From Candidatus Bathyarchaeota archaeon (GTDB lineage Archaea > Thermoproteota > Bathyarchaeia > Bathyarchaeales > Bathyarchaeaceae): a stretch of 30,113 nt of DNA. The first letter of the stretch is position 1; every line of letters begins with the position of its first letter. This document shows, in pieces, positions 7,526 to 16,352 of the stretch. The DNA lies in NCBI GenBank assembly GCA_029883255.1, contig JAOUJL010000005.1, positions 1 to 30,113 on the forward strand. The letters are read 5' to 3'. Made by a program: the position numbers and the translations under genes. The notes beneath the pieces were generated by a model, which was given only the letters and a program-made list of their open reading frames with translations, was not told the origin of the DNA and did no database searches.

Positions 7526-7768
7526 ATGAAAACCGAGATGAAAAACCTTAGAATGAAGTGTCCCGGTTGCGGTTACTGGAACCGTTTTCCAGTAAACAAG
7601 ATTTTCTTTGAACAACGCAGTTCAGAGCCCAAAGTCAAAATTTTAGTTCCAATGTATGAACCTTTAGAAGTTGTGAAATGTAAGAAATGCGGAAAAGTCA
7701 TAGCTAAACCGAAAGAATTGATAAGGATCACACACGCTAAACAAGGGGTTCAAGCTCGAAAGCCATGA
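7526..7768 (+). CDS. Small two-CxxC zinc-ribbon protein
   Basis: 80 residues from the ATG at 7526; the frame also allows a TTG at 7499, which I consider less likely, and a third candidate ATG lies at 7538. C12-x2-C15 (CPGCGYW) and C52-x2-C55 (CKKCGK) form a zinc ribbon separated by a 36-residue beta-rich insert. Its end overlaps the end of the convergent ASCH-like gene by 32 bases. No clear ribosome site is visible. Probably a nucleic-acid-binding or adaptor protein; function unknown. Confidence 0.55.
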   Translation: MKTEMKNLRMKCPGCGYWNRFPVNKIFFEQRSSEPKVKILVPMYEPLEVVKCKKCGKVIAKPKELIRITHAKQGVQARKP

Positions 7769-8054
7769 ACTCTTCTGCATCTGAATAGATTTCTTTCGTT
7801 AGCTTGACGGCTTCAAAAACGGTTGACGCTTCAGGAAATATTCGCTTGTAATCCACTTTCAGAAAGATTCTGGCTAGTGATCCCTTATGAACTTTAACTA
7901 TTCTTTTTCTCAAAATCTGTCTTCCGCATTGAATAGTTGCTATATCTCCTGCCTTGCTGTTTTTCCATTGACGCTTAACCGCCCTCAATTCCACATCTCT
8001 TCTACCAAATCTGTACGAGTCAAAGGCTTCCTTCTTCACCATGAATAAGGGCAT
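7737..8054 (-). CDS. ASCH/PUA-like small protein
   Basis: 105 residues. The pattern of a short helical lead (EAFDSYRFGRRDVELRAVKRQW), then a GD turn (KAGDIATIQCGRQ) and a basic beta segment (LRKRIVKVHKG), then an aromatic beta segment, resembles ASCH domains of the PUA-like fold, which bind RNA or modified nucleotides. The VELR motif with following basic residues and the GD turn are the best markers. An internal ATG at residue 5 (8042) is an alternative start. The gene is convergent with and overlaps the zinc-ribbon gene 7526-7768. The family call is tentative. Confidence 0.55.
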   Translation of the reverse strand: MPLFMVKKEAFDSYRFGRRDVELRAVKRQWKNSKAGDIATIQCGRQILRKRIVKVHKGSLARIFLKVDYKRIFPEASTVFEAVKLTKEIYSDAEEFMAFELEPLV

Positions 8055-8124
8055 AAAATCCCAGTTTTCATTATGGCTTCTATCCCTTGAAAGTTTTGTG
8101 CAGATGGTTAGATACGCTTCATTT

Positions 8125-8145
8125 TAGCGCGCGCGCTATCGCGCG
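8125..8145. repeat. (GC)n palindrome TAGCGCGCGCGCTA with a second CGCGCG
   Basis: A perfect 14-bp palindrome (8125-8138) is followed after 1 base by CGCGCG (8140-8145), and a further TGCGCGCA lies at 8180-8187. All sit in the gap between the ASCH-like gene and the PLD nuclease gene, a module boundary. Confidence 0.88.
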
Positions 8146-8198
8146 TTTACGCACTTGCTAGTCGAGGCAACACTGCCCATGCGCGCACTGTAGGTTTG

Positions 8199-9017
8199 TT
8201 AGAGCAACTCCTTGGATTCAGGCTTCTCGAGGAGTCCAAGAATCGAATCCGCTATCGATTCCACAACCGTCTTCTCTATTGAAACGAGTCCTGCTTCCCA
8301 CGACGCACCGCCTGATGAACCACTGTAGAAGTTCATCGAAGACAGAATCGCCACTGCACGATCCACTGTTATTAACTTGGCATGAACTGCCTTGTTGTAT
8401 GTGACTTTGACTCCATCTTCCTTCAGCAGCCCGTGGTACTCTTCCTTGTTCTGTTGAAACTGCACTCTGTCAATCTTTGGCGGGCGAGTTATTAGCTTGA
8501 CCTCTACACCGTTCTTGCTGGCCTCTCTCAGCGTGTTACTGAGGTCACAGCTGTTTACGAAGGGATTTGCCACGAGAACTTCGCTCTTGGCCTTGTAGAT
8601 GAGTTCTTTTGAAAGATCATCTAGATACCTTCCTTCTAAAAAGAAGTGATTGGGCTCCAATGGAAAAGTTAGCTCCTTCAACTCTCTCCACTGATCGATC
8701 CAGTTAACTAGCCCCTTTTGCTTCTCCTCTGAAAATCTCGTCTGTGTAGGTGCTCTCATAGACTCTTTAGGCTCTTCCTGTCTGTCAAAGAATGACTTGT
8801 ACTTTTTGTCGATGTTGTGACTTACCTTATATGTCCTGTTAATTGTCTTTTCAAGAATCCCCAGTTCAAACATTTCATATAAAGCCCTGTTCAGTGATGT
8901 TGGGGATAGACCTGTAAGATCACGAATCTCATCCCATGTTCGGGCATCATCGATAGTAATAGCTTTAATAACTCGTCCTTTCCATGATCCCCAGAACCTG
9001 GGCTCCATTATTGCCAT
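8199..9017 (-). CDS. Winged-helix-PLD nuclease-like protein
   Basis: 272 residues. Residues ~10-75 are a winged helix (ITIDDARTWDEIRDLTGLSPTSLNRALYEMFELGIL). Residues ~125-260 are a single phospholipase-D-family domain: a beta strand VLVANPFVN, then the HKD motif H212-x-K214-x4-D219, then SSMNF in the usual asparagine position and a Glu in the GG..WEAG segment. Single-HKD proteins work as dimers, often as nucleases. It is divergent from the Mre11/Rad50-like pair with a 175-bp shared promoter gap, suggesting a three-gene unit in which this protein could be effector, regulator or both. A second in-frame ATG lies at residue 4. Confidence 0.75.
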   Translation of the reverse strand: MAIMEPRFWGSWKGRVIKAITIDDARTWDEIRDLTGLSPTSLNRALYEMFELGILEKTINRTYKVSHNIDKKYKSFFDRQEEPKESMRAPTQTRFSEEKQKGLVNWIDQWRELKELTFPLEPNHFFLEGRYLDDLSKELIYKAKSEVLVANPFVNSCDLSNTLREASKNGVEVKLITRPPKIDRVQFQQNKEEYHGLLKEDGVKVTYNKAVHAKLITVDRAVAILSSMNFYSGSSGGASWEAGLVSIEKTVVESIADSILGLLEKPESKELL

Positions 9018-9147
9018 ACTAATCTCCTATCCGAGAATATATGCTTCAGTTCAATTAGCACGCCTATTTAGATTTTCGGTTGTCAAGTGCGTGCAACAAG
9101 TCAATATGGTCTTTGGGCTGACCCAGACGCACGTGTGCGATCACATA

Positions 9148-9190
9148 AGTTTTAAGTGTGTAACACCACAGGTAAATTGACAGGTAAATT
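9148..9190 (+). promoter_or_regulatory. Promoter and tandem 11-bp repeat before the Mre11-like gene
   Basis: A TATA-like AGTTTTAAG (about 9148-9156) is placed to start transcription roughly 15 nt before the ATG at 9193. ACAGGTAAATT occurs twice, 12 bp apart (9168-9178 and 9180-9190), between that TATA element and the start codon, where a repressor would block initiation. The winged-helix end of the divergent PLD protein is a candidate binder (inference). Confidence 0.45.
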
Positions 9191-9192
9191 AT

Positions 9193-10521
9193 ATGAAGCT
9201 AGCAATTATTGCAGACGGACATCTTTTTCAAGGCTTCATGAAGAATTATGATCCGCTCCGAGATCTCAAAACAATTATGCAAAAAATATCGAAAGAAAAT
9301 GCTCCAGACATGCTTTTGATGGCTGGAGATATGTTCGATTTTAAGAAGACAGCAACAGCCTATCTGCGGCACTATGAAGGCGAAGGGTTGATGATAAGTA
9401 TAAGAAACATCTTCCAGAGTTTTGGGGTGCCGGTTTATGTAATTAGAGGCAACCATGAAAAGGAAGAAGTCTTGAGAAGTTTAGATCAGACCGTTGAAAA
9501 TTTTCATTACGTCAAAAATGATTGGAGAGAATTCAATGGTGTTTCGATTTATTTTATGGACACGCATTTTGAGGGAGAGCTGTATGAACCAGAAGTTGTT
9601 GCCCAAATCATCAGACAAATCACTTCAGCATCCGTAAAAGCTGATAAAACAAAAATACTGTTATGCCATGAAACTTTTGCACCTTACGAGAATTCTCTAC
9701 CTAAGAAAGTGATAGAAGATGTTAAGAAAATCTTTGATTGGATTGTCAATGGTCATATGCACTTTTGGAATCCTTCCGCTTATGGCTTAAAGAATGTTAT
9801 GACCTTGTCATCTGTTTTGCCTTCCAGGGTGATATTGGGAAAATATTGGATTGAACAGTACACTTGGCAATGTACCGATGAAAAACCAAAGTTCGAAAAA
9901 AGGGATTCACCGTTTGGGTACACAATTGTGGACACGGAAAAAAAGCAAGTTAAACTTCATCACTTTACTCCGTCAAGAAAGACAGTGGAGATATCGGTTG
10001 AAACTACAAACCTAACATTAAAAGAAGTTATGGCGCGATTCAGAGAAGTATTGAGAGTCATCAAAGGGAGAGAAGACAAAGATTCTCTTGTAATCCTGCC
10101 TGAAATACATGGAGATGCAAGTTTTATAACAACTTTTGTCAAAGATGTTTTCAAGGATTATGCTGAGTTAAGCATAGAAGAACTGAGAATTAATACCACT
10201 TCAAAGATCATAACAGCTTCTGGCAAAGTCATTTCTCCACCATTACTGACACCAGAACAATTGTTTGAGGATGTAGCTGGGGAATTTCAAGAGATAAGAA
10301 AAAAATTAATGGAAGAACTAGAAGCTGATATAGAAATCAACATTCTCAGAAAAATCTTAAGAAATATTCGTGAGAATGAGCTTCTTGAGAAAATCCCCTC
10401 AAGAACCACGACAAGATTAGAAAATTTACTTGAGGAAATAATATCACAGCTTAAGGACATTAAAAAAACTGAAACTTTTGAAGATGACTTTAAGAGCATA
10501 ATAAAAAGGGTGAAAGAATGA
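9193..10521 (+). CDS. Mre11/SbcD-like metallophosphoesterase nuclease
   Basis: 442 residues. The calcineurin-like phosphoesterase metal-binding motifs are complete and in order: D8-x-H10, G45-D46, G86-N-H-E89, H159 (LLCHE) and G187-H188-x-H190. The N-terminal ~215 residues are the catalytic domain; the C-terminal ~200 residues are helical and probably include the Rad50-binding region. It should act as a Mn-dependent DNA nuclease with the next gene's ATPase. The two genes overlap by 4 bases (ATGA at 10518). It diverges from standard archaeal Mre11 in its sequence around the motifs, and its place in an element makes a defence or element-repair role likely rather than host recombination. Confidence 0.85.
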   Translation: MKLAIIADGHLFQGFMKNYDPLRDLKTIMQKISKENAPDMLLMAGDMFDFKKTATAYLRHYEGEGLMISIRNIFQSFGVPVYVIRGNHEKEEVLRSLDQTVENFHYVKNDWREFNGVSIYFMDTHFEGELYEPEVVAQIIRQITSASVKADKTKILLCHETFAPYENSLPKKVIEDVKKIFDWIVNGHMHFWNPSAYGLKNVMTLSSVLPSRVILGKYWIEQYTWQCTDEKPKFEKRDSPFGYTIVDTEKKQVKLHHFTPSRKTVEISVETTNLTLKEVMARFREVLRVIKGREDKDSLVILPEIHGDASFITTFVKDVFKDYAELSIEELRINTTSKIITASGKVISPPLLTPEQLFEDVAGEFQEIRKKLMEELEADIEINILRKILRNIRENELLEKIPSRTTTRLENLLEEIISQLKDIKKTETFEDDFKSIIKRVKE

Positions 10522-13013
10522 AAATAATCCTAGCCAATTTTGACAATGTTCTCGGTCTGAACGGTTCTCTCAACTTTATTGATGGAAAACCACTTTTAAT
10601 TTATGGAGAAAACATAGCAGGAAAGTCTAACATCATTAATACGCTAAGATACTGCTTAATTCCCAAGTGGAGACGAAAGAGAGGTTACGCAGAAGAAAAG
10701 AGATTAAAAAAGAACGAGATACTTCTGGAGAAAAACTCCGCGGGAAGTGTGGAGATATACTTTGAACAGAGAGGGAAGCTCTATAAACTACGATTCTATT
10801 TTTCGCGCAAACAAAAGAATGTGAGCCAAACACAGAGGATATTTGAAAGCAACACTGTAAAACTTTCTATTGAAGATGACGAAAGGATTCAGACCCTTAA
10901 AAAATTGGAATGGAAGGATTTGGGTGCATCAACGCTTAAATTGCTAAAGGAAAAACTGATAGGAATAGGGATATATCCAGAAATATTGGATATTTTGATT
11001 TCTCCTTCTAATGTAAGAAACTTTTCTGAAGCTATTGACGGAAGCGTCGTAAGAGTTCCTGAGATTATTGCCACTAGAATCTCCAAAATGAATGTAAATG
11101 CTAGAAAGTATTCGGACAATTTAAAGAAGCTTCACGGAGTTATTGTACTTGAGAGAGAAGAGTTCGAAAAAAGAATAATGGGATTGAGGAAAGAATTCGA
11201 GGATGTTTCAAAGAATTTACCTGAGATAAATCCTAAAGAAATTTTTGTCCCTGGAAAAATCGCCGAGAACCTCGAAAATATTTGGAATACTTTGAGTAAA
11301 CAACTAGAATCAATGCCAGAAAAAGCAAGCGAAATGAAAGAAACGTTGACATTGTTATCATCTGAAAAGTATGATATATGGATATGTGCTATCAATAATA
11401 TTGTTGCTGTTACGCCTAAAAAGGAAGAGTTGAAGGTTTTATTAGAGAAATTGAGTAATTTCAAAAACGTTCACGAAACTTTAAGAAATTGGGAAGTCAC
11501 GTTTGAACATTTACCTCCGGATTCCAACCCAGAAGGCCTTTCATCTTTTGACATTCCAAAATATGCGAAATTCAATTTTGGCATGTTTTCTAACCCAGAG
11601 CGTATAAAATCTATCTTTTTGTTTACCGAAGAGGCTAAAAGCTTACTTCAGAAAGCAACTAAGATAAGTGACAAGCATGGAGTTCAACCAAAATTTTCAG
11701 AAATCAACAACATGATCAAGTCATATGATAGACTATTCAGAACCTTGAAAAAACCCTCTGAACCTAAAGGGGATTCTGCCTTAATCTCTAAACGACAGAA
11801 CAAGATTATTGTAAGTATACCCCTCGATATAGCTCTCGCAAAAATGGATTATCTTAGAGGAATAGAACCGATGCCTTTTATACACAGGCCTGAAAAATTG
11901 GACGAGAAAAAATTTAAAGAAAAAGTTTCTCGTGTACAAAGCAAAATTAGCACTTTTGGAGCCGAGTTGAGAGAAGCAAAAAAGAGTTTATCTCAAGCCA
12001 AAAAACTACTTAAAAAGGCAAAACAACTCAGGCAAAGTCTAAGCGGGGAAATAAGACTCTTAGAAGATAACATGAAGAGAAGTGAAAAAGATTTGGATAA
12101 ACTACTCCAAAAATGGAAGAATGCATATCATCATCTCTGTGAGGTTTTCAAACTTTCCTTTGAGGAGATAGATTTATCATCCAAAGACGCTGTAGAGGCG
12201 TCTTCAGGGATTATCCTAAGGAAATATAAGAAAGCACAGGAAATCTTTGAGCGGGATCTGATTCGACAATTGAAAAAATATCCAGAAACTATCGAGAAAA
12301 TCCAGATGGTCGAAGAACTAACACCCACGGACATAGTAAAGAGGGTAACAGAAGAATTTGAGAAAAAAATAGAAGAAATGACTAGCCTTCAGCAAGAATA
12401 CAAGAAGGTTAGCGGATGGATACTCTCCAATAGTAACCAAATAGAATCTCTCGAAAATAGAAATAGGACAAGAGAGATTATGACCATAAGCTTAGCAATA
12501 GCACAAGAATTTTTGACAAGAATTCATGAAAAGTCAGATATAAAGAGGATTGTTGAAGAACTAGCTGACAAATTGGAGGAGAACGTGAGAGACGTTTATA
12601 GTAAGGTATTTCCTGAAGACGAGGCTTTCAACTTCGAGCACTTGAAGGAAGGACAGTTTCTCTCCACAATAGCCAATGAACCTATTACTCATCCATCTGG
12701 ATCTCAAAGAGTTGCTATCAGCGCGGGGATAATGCTTTCATTGGCTGAAACCTTTGGATTACCTATAATTCTTGACGAGGCTTTTGATCGCATCGATGTC
12801 AATCGGTTAAAATTTTTCTCCGAGTATATTACAGGTATTGCTGGGGCTCCAAATGCTCCTCATATATGCTTAGCTGGCTACACGACATTTAACATAGAAA
12901 AAAATCCAGAAGTTTTACGTTTCGTTAACAACTGGAAAATTTATTTAGTAAAAAGAACAGAAGTATTGGCGAAAAATATTCACTTGCTAAAGGAAATTTC
13001 GGCACTTGATTAA
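10518..13013 (+). CDS. Rad50/SbcC-like SMC-family ATPase without zinc hook
   Basis: 831 residues. Walker A is G30-ENIAGK-S37; the ABC signature is SGSQ at about 727-730; Walker B is LPIILDEAFD at about 748-757. Long coiled coils lie between, for example about residues 455-545 and 590-680. The coiled-coil apex normally carries a CxxC zinc hook for dimerisation; no CxxC is present in this protein. At 831 residues it sits close to the usual archaeal Rad50 length, but the hook is replaced. It forms an operon with the Mre11-like gene and should gate that nuclease by ATP-driven conformational change on DNA. Codon use and AT content are higher than in the host flank. Confidence 0.85.
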   Translation: MKIILANFDNVLGLNGSLNFIDGKPLLIYGENIAGKSNIINTLRYCLIPKWRRKRGYAEEKRLKKNEILLEKNSAGSVEIYFEQRGKLYKLRFYFSRKQKNVSQTQRIFESNTVKLSIEDDERIQTLKKLEWKDLGASTLKLLKEKLIGIGIYPEILDILISPSNVRNFSEAIDGSVVRVPEIIATRISKMNVNARKYSDNLKKLHGVIVLEREEFEKRIMGLRKEFEDVSKNLPEINPKEIFVPGKIAENLENIWNTLSKQLESMPEKASEMKETLTLLSSEKYDIWICAINNIVAVTPKKEELKVLLEKLSNFKNVHETLRNWEVTFEHLPPDSNPEGLSSFDIPKYAKFNFGMFSNPERIKSIFLFTEEAKSLLQKATKISDKHGVQPKFSEINNMIKSYDRLFRTLKKPSEPKGDSALISKRQNKIIVSIPLDIALAKMDYLRGIEPMPFIHRPEKLDEKKFKEKVSRVQSKISTFGAELREAKKSLSQAKKLLKKAKQLRQSLSGEIRLLEDNMKRSEKDLDKLLQKWKNAYHHLCEVFKLSFEEIDLSSKDAVEASSGIILRKYKKAQEIFERDLIRQLKKYPETIEKIQMVEELTPTDIVKRVTEEFEKKIEEMTSLQQEYKKVSGWILSNSNQIESLENRNRTREIMTISLAIAQEFLTRIHEKSDIKRIVEELADKLEENVRDVYSKVFPEDEAFNFEHLKEGQFLSTIANEPITHPSGSQRVAISAGIMLSLAETFGLPIILDEAFDRIDVNRLKFFSEYITGIAGAPNAPHICLAGYTTFNIEKNPEVLRFVNNWKIYLVKRTEVLAKNIHLLKEISALD

Positions 13014-13203
13014 CCTATTTGCTTGTACATGTACTAGGTCTGACGTGCCTTTCCTCTAGCAACCAGGAGAATGGTCTTGAAAAGCGATTTTGTCAGATGG
13101 ATAACCTCATCCCTCGATCTATCTAGGTCCTCTTTGGAGATTCTTACTGGAAGAGTGTGTGCCATTGAGTTTCCTTTCTCACGAAAGTCGTCCAAGCTTC
13201 TTA

Positions 13204-13219
13204 AGAGCGCGCGCGCTCT
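13204..13219. repeat. Perfect 16-bp palindrome AGAGCGCGCGCGCTCT
   Basis: The palindrome is flanked by TTA(A) and TTAA, so that with a 2-base slip the symmetry extends over 24 bases. It is one of the 11 (GC)n module-junction tracts and lies between the Rad50-like gene and the replication gene, both of which end toward it. Confidence 0.9.
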
Positions 13220-13231
13220 CTTAAATTACAC

Positions 13232-13427
13232 AGATACACAGATTTGTCAGTGTTTTTGGGGGAGGGAGGGTGGTAGTTTCTCTAAGAGGTACAGACTAGA
13301 CAGTTCAATTAATACGGTATGAAAGTAAAAAAATTATGTTAAACATTGGGATATTGGACCTAAAAACTTCCTAGTTCTTACTCCCCCACCCTCCAGAACA
13401 CTGACAAAAGTGTGTAAGTGTGTATCT
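13232..13427. repeat. Imperfect inverted repeat with G-rich arms (origin-like)
   Basis: Left arm 13232-13273 and right arm 13381-13427 are imperfect reverse complements: both carry AGATACACA, then TTTGTCAGTGTT (13243-13254; complement at 13397-13408), then a G-rich block (GGGGGAGGGAGGG on the left, GGAGGGTGGGGG on the right). About 107 AT-rich bases separate them. The strand-specific G runs could form quadruplex-like structures. The position beside the PrimPol-helicase gene suggests a replication origin; a bidirectional terminator or a miniature inverted-repeat element is also possible. Confidence 0.7.
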
Positions 13428-13441
13428 GAAGATTTAAGATA

Positions 13442-15568
13442 TTAAAAGCTAATTGCAACAGATTTTACACTTCCAAATCTAAGTTTTAACCTTTCTAAAA
13501 CCATCTTAGTCCATCTTATACCGCGACCGCTTCCAATCCTTGTAGTTTGAAAACCCAGTCTCGCACAAGTTCTTCCGACTTTCACATGGCTATATGTTTC
13601 TCCTAGTGGCAGATTCATATTCAATTCTCCTGCAATCTCTCGAATAGATATTTTTGTTATCTGCGGATTCTCTTCTATAATTTTGTTGATGACACGAAAT
13701 ATTATTGCGTCATCGCTGGACCTCTCCTCCTCTTGTGTAATTTTTGTTAGTTCTTCTCCATAACGAATAATTTTCTCTCTTTCACTCTCAGGAGCCACCA
13801 TTAACAAAGGAGTCAATAATTCTCTAAGTCTGCTTTTGAAAATACTTGGCGGTTTCTCAAACTTAATCTTATTTGCCATTGCTTGGAAGCGTAACATGAG
13901 AAGTTGCTCACGTAAACTTTGTCCACGAGAATAATCTATTTCGTCAGGATAATCTCCGGTGTTCTTTGACATGTTGAAAGTGATGCAACGACTTTTCAAT
14001 GTTGGAACGAACTCTTCTGTTCCTGCAAGAGCTTTAAAACCAAAGCAATCAAATGTTCTAATCTCGAACCCTTCTTGTGCCTCTTCTACACGAACTGCAG
14101 GAAAGCCTCTAGTGTAGCCCGAGTTTAGGATGTTTATTATATCGCTTCGGTTATGTTTCATATAGTCTTCTGTCTCATCTAAGATTAATGTAGGGTGCCA
14201 AGCGTCGCATACTCTAAAGATGGATGACATTGAAGTATGACCTGTTCTGAAAGGTCTAAATACAACCGCAGATAGAATCTTAAGTGCCCAAGTTTTACCT
14301 GAATTATGTGGTCCAAAAAAGAACATATAAGGCACTGTATTAAATAAATCTACAACCCAAGTGGCAAAAATCCATGCGGTCATAATTGTATATCCAACGT
14401 CAATTATCTCTAGATGGTCTTTGAGGTATTGCTTTACGGCAAACCATAGGTTGTTACAGTTAAATGGCGCGATTTTGGTTACAGGCTTAATGAGTTTATC
14501 CATTTTTGGCCATGGTATGAAATTGTCAACTCTGGAAGCTTCTTGAGTTTCTCCAGAAGTCTTGTTATAGATTAAAAACGCCTCATCAGAGATTTGTTCG
14601 AAAATAAAGTTTTCTAAATTTTCTCCACATGTTTTCTGTAATTTCTGTTTCTCCTCTTTGCTCATCTCTTGCTTCTTGAATCCAAGTTTCTCTGCGATGT
14701 CTAAAGTGTCTTGCAAAAGTTTGCCTCGTAAAATAGCTTTTTGGGCCTGGTCACATCGTATAAGTTTGTTTTTAACAGCAAGCCAACTTAGTGGTCCACC
14801 ACCACTATTACATCTAAAGCAATGCCAACAGTTTTTAACTTTGTTTACGCAAAAGTTAGTGCCCGAATCTGAACCATGTATAGGGTGGCTTCCTTGCCAT
14901 TCTTGGTCTGAGATTTGTCTCAGCTTAGACATATCAATGATTTGGTCTATTGGAATCTCAAAACCAAGATTAGAGGTTTCTTTCTGAGAGAGACGACTTG
15001 ACATTGTTTGTCCTGTCCAAACTAAATGTTTGCCGAAAATCTCAAACAGTTTTTTCCTATCTACCCAAGCAAATGGAGAGTCTTTTAAAATCTTATAAGT
15101 TCCGCCAGAGAAATGTTTGCTTCCTGGTCCAACAACATACTTGTTTCTAACTTGAAGATTACCTAAGTTTTTGCGTTTCTCATCTTCATTAGTTTCTTCA
15201 AGTAAAGATAAGAGAGTTGCGTTATCTGTTGAGTCACTCATAATAAGATAGTGTCGTCCCACTTTGCCGCCTGATTGAAGTGTAAAGGTGTCTATTTCAT
15301 CTTCAAATATAGTTTGTAATTCTGGGTCATCTAGGTCTAAGGCGTATAAGCCTCTTCCCAATATAAAACCATAGTTGCCGCCGCCCTCAAGCCATTTCAC
15401 CAGTTCAGGATCATCAGCCTCGTAAGGATGGTTTGGCCAGTCTTTTTCAATCGCGCCTTTACCACTTTTCTTATCGCCTAAAATAGGCTTCGAGACTTTA
15501 ATAAATCGTGGCCCGAAAGGCTTAAGTTTTTCAATCAGTTCCTTAGGAATTTTAACAGGTTCTCTCAC
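13442..15568 (-). CDS. PrimPol-zinc finger-helicase replication protein
   Basis: 708 residues with three domains. Residues ~15-180 are an archaeo-eukaryotic primase/polymerase domain of the bifunctional PrimPol type: catalytic D78-x-D80 (ALDLDD), H106 (GRHYLIM) and the QV..YVVGPGSKH segment. Residues ~225-262 are a DnaG-like zinc finger (HPIHGSDSGTNF, WHCFRC). Residues ~410-580 are a P-loop ATPase/helicase with Walker A GPHNSGKT (419-426) and Walker B LILDETE (461-467). A winged helix may end the protein. It should prime and unwind the element's own DNA and is its replication hallmark. The start is a GTG inside the end of the upstream gene (17-base overlap). Confidence 0.85.
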   Translation of the reverse strand: MREPVKIPKELIEKLKPFGPRFIKVSKPILGDKKSGKGAIEKDWPNHPYEADDPELVKWLEGGGNYGFILGRGLYALDLDDPELQTIFEDEIDTFTLQSGGKVGRHYLIMSDSTDNATLLSLLEETNEDEKRKNLGNLQVRNKYVVGPGSKHFSGGTYKILKDSPFAWVDRKKLFEIFGKHLVWTGQTMSSRLSQKETSNLGFEIPIDQIIDMSKLRQISDQEWQGSHPIHGSDSGTNFCVNKVKNCWHCFRCNSGGGPLSWLAVKNKLIRCDQAQKAILRGKLLQDTLDIAEKLGFKKQEMSKEEKQKLQKTCGENLENFIFEQISDEAFLIYNKTSGETQEASRVDNFIPWPKMDKLIKPVTKIAPFNCNNLWFAVKQYLKDHLEIIDVGYTIMTAWIFATWVVDLFNTVPYMFFFGPHNSGKTWALKILSAVVFRPFRTGHTSMSSIFRVCDAWHPTLILDETEDYMKHNRSDIINILNSGYTRGFPAVRVEEAQEGFEIRTFDCFGFKALAGTEEFVPTLKSRCITFNMSKNTGDYPDEIDYSRGQSLREQLLMLRFQAMANKIKFEKPPSIFKSRLRELLTPLLMVAPESEREKIIRYGEELTKITQEEERSSDDAIIFRVINKIIEENPQITKISIREIAGELNMNLPLGETYSHVKVGRTCARLGFQTTRIGSGRGIRWTKMVLERLKLRFGSVKSVAISF

Positions 15569-15905
15569 GTTGGTTCCTCAGTCTTTCTTCGTTTTTGAGT
15601 TTAAACCCTAATTCTTCAAGTTGGGATATTGTAATGCGAGGAAACGCATCTATCTTCTTTTCAATAATTTTCGCGATAATGGACTCCCGCTGAACCTCAG
15701 GTAATCCCTGAAGTTCTTTTCCGCAGTCATCACAGAGATAATACCCAATTACTCTTTTAATGTCGTCCTCAATCCACAGAGCTGTCCAAGTGATATTTTC
15801 CACTGTGTCACAAAGAATGCAGAACTTGACCATACCTTTTCCGTTAAACTTGGCAATTATGGTTGTCTCGTAATTTTTGATTTTTTCCCAGTTAAATTCC
15901 ATCAT
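15552..15905 (-). CDS. Small zinc-ribbon protein upstream of the replication gene
   Basis: 117 residues. A zinc ribbon is made by C29-x2-C32 (FCILCD) and C58-x2-C61 (LCDDCGK) with a beta-strand insert. The C-terminal half is helical and charged. Two consecutive ATGs (15905, 15902) could serve as start. It overlaps the PrimPol gene by 17 bases on the same strand, implying translational coupling and a role in replication, such as an adaptor or regulator (inference). Confidence 0.62.
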   Translation of the reverse strand: MMEFNWEKIKNYETTIIAKFNGKGMVKFCILCDTVENITWTALWIEDDIKRVIGYYLCDDCGKELQGLPEVQRESIIAKIIEKKIDAFPRITISQLEELGFKLKNEERLRNQRERTC

Positions 15906-15988
15906 CTTTCATCACTTAATATAAGCGAAACCCTTCTGGTCTAATTTTCCGATTCTCAAAGACTTCATGTAACAAGGATACTCAGCGT

Positions 15989-15996
15989 GCGCGCGC
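15989..15996. repeat. (GC)4 tract between replication and zinc-protein operons
   Basis: GCGCGCGC in the 150-bp gap between the minus-strand genes starting at 15905 and ending at 16056, again at a junction between two gene modules. Confidence 0.85.
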
Positions 15997-16055
15997 TGTT
16001 TATGGCTCAAATCGGAAACGGCCACATTCACTCTTTTCACCAATCGAAACACCCC

Positions 16056-16352
16056 TTAATGCTTATGTGAAAATTTTGCATGTCCGATATCCTGCATGAG
16101 AATTCGAGCTAAATGAAAGGCACAAGTGTTGCAAAGAAAGAGGACGTAAGCATTTTCGCCGAGTCCGTATATCCAAATTGTGGCTATCTCACCACACTGA
16201 CCACAACGCTTTTTCCCTAACCAATCGTTGATACAGTGTTTGCAAGGACTTGAATCTCCCCGGTCAAGTCGGTTCTGCCCCATAGGACAAAGTTCACCAC
16301 GCGCATGCATGTCACATTTTTGCAACCTAGCCAAACTATGCTCCTCTAACAT
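16056..16352 (-). CDS. Cysteine-rich protein with three CxxC knuckles
   Basis: 98 residues with C37-x2-C40, C50-x2-C53 and C74-x2-C77, plus C13 and C22 with nearby histidines, enough for two zinc sites. Between the second and third knuckles is a beta-hairpin region (IATIWIYGLGENAYVLFLC). It is last in a three-gene minus-strand operon, overlapping the gene before it by 17 bases. Function unknown; the residue pattern points to a zinc-ribbon nucleic-acid or protein adaptor. Confidence 0.6.
   Translation of the reverse strand: MLEEHSLARLQKCDMHARGELCPMGQNRLDRGDSSPCKHCINDWLGKKRCGQCGEIATIWIYGLGENAYVLFLCNTCAFHLARILMQDIGHAKFSHKH

Larger units (their letters stand above)
13014..13441. other. 428-base convergent gap with origin-like structure
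   Basis: No supported gene. An 83-codon frame at 13071-13322 runs through the palindrome and repeats and lacks any protein-like pattern. The gap holds the 16-bp GC palindrome at 13204-13219 and a large imperfect inverted repeat, 13232-13273 versus 13381-13427. It adjoins the 3' end of the replication gene. Confidence 0.6.

Noticed and set aside
13071..13322. 83-codon plus-strand frame
   Set aside because: It spans the 16-bp palindrome and the left arm of the inverted repeat; Ser/Leu-rich random-looking translation.
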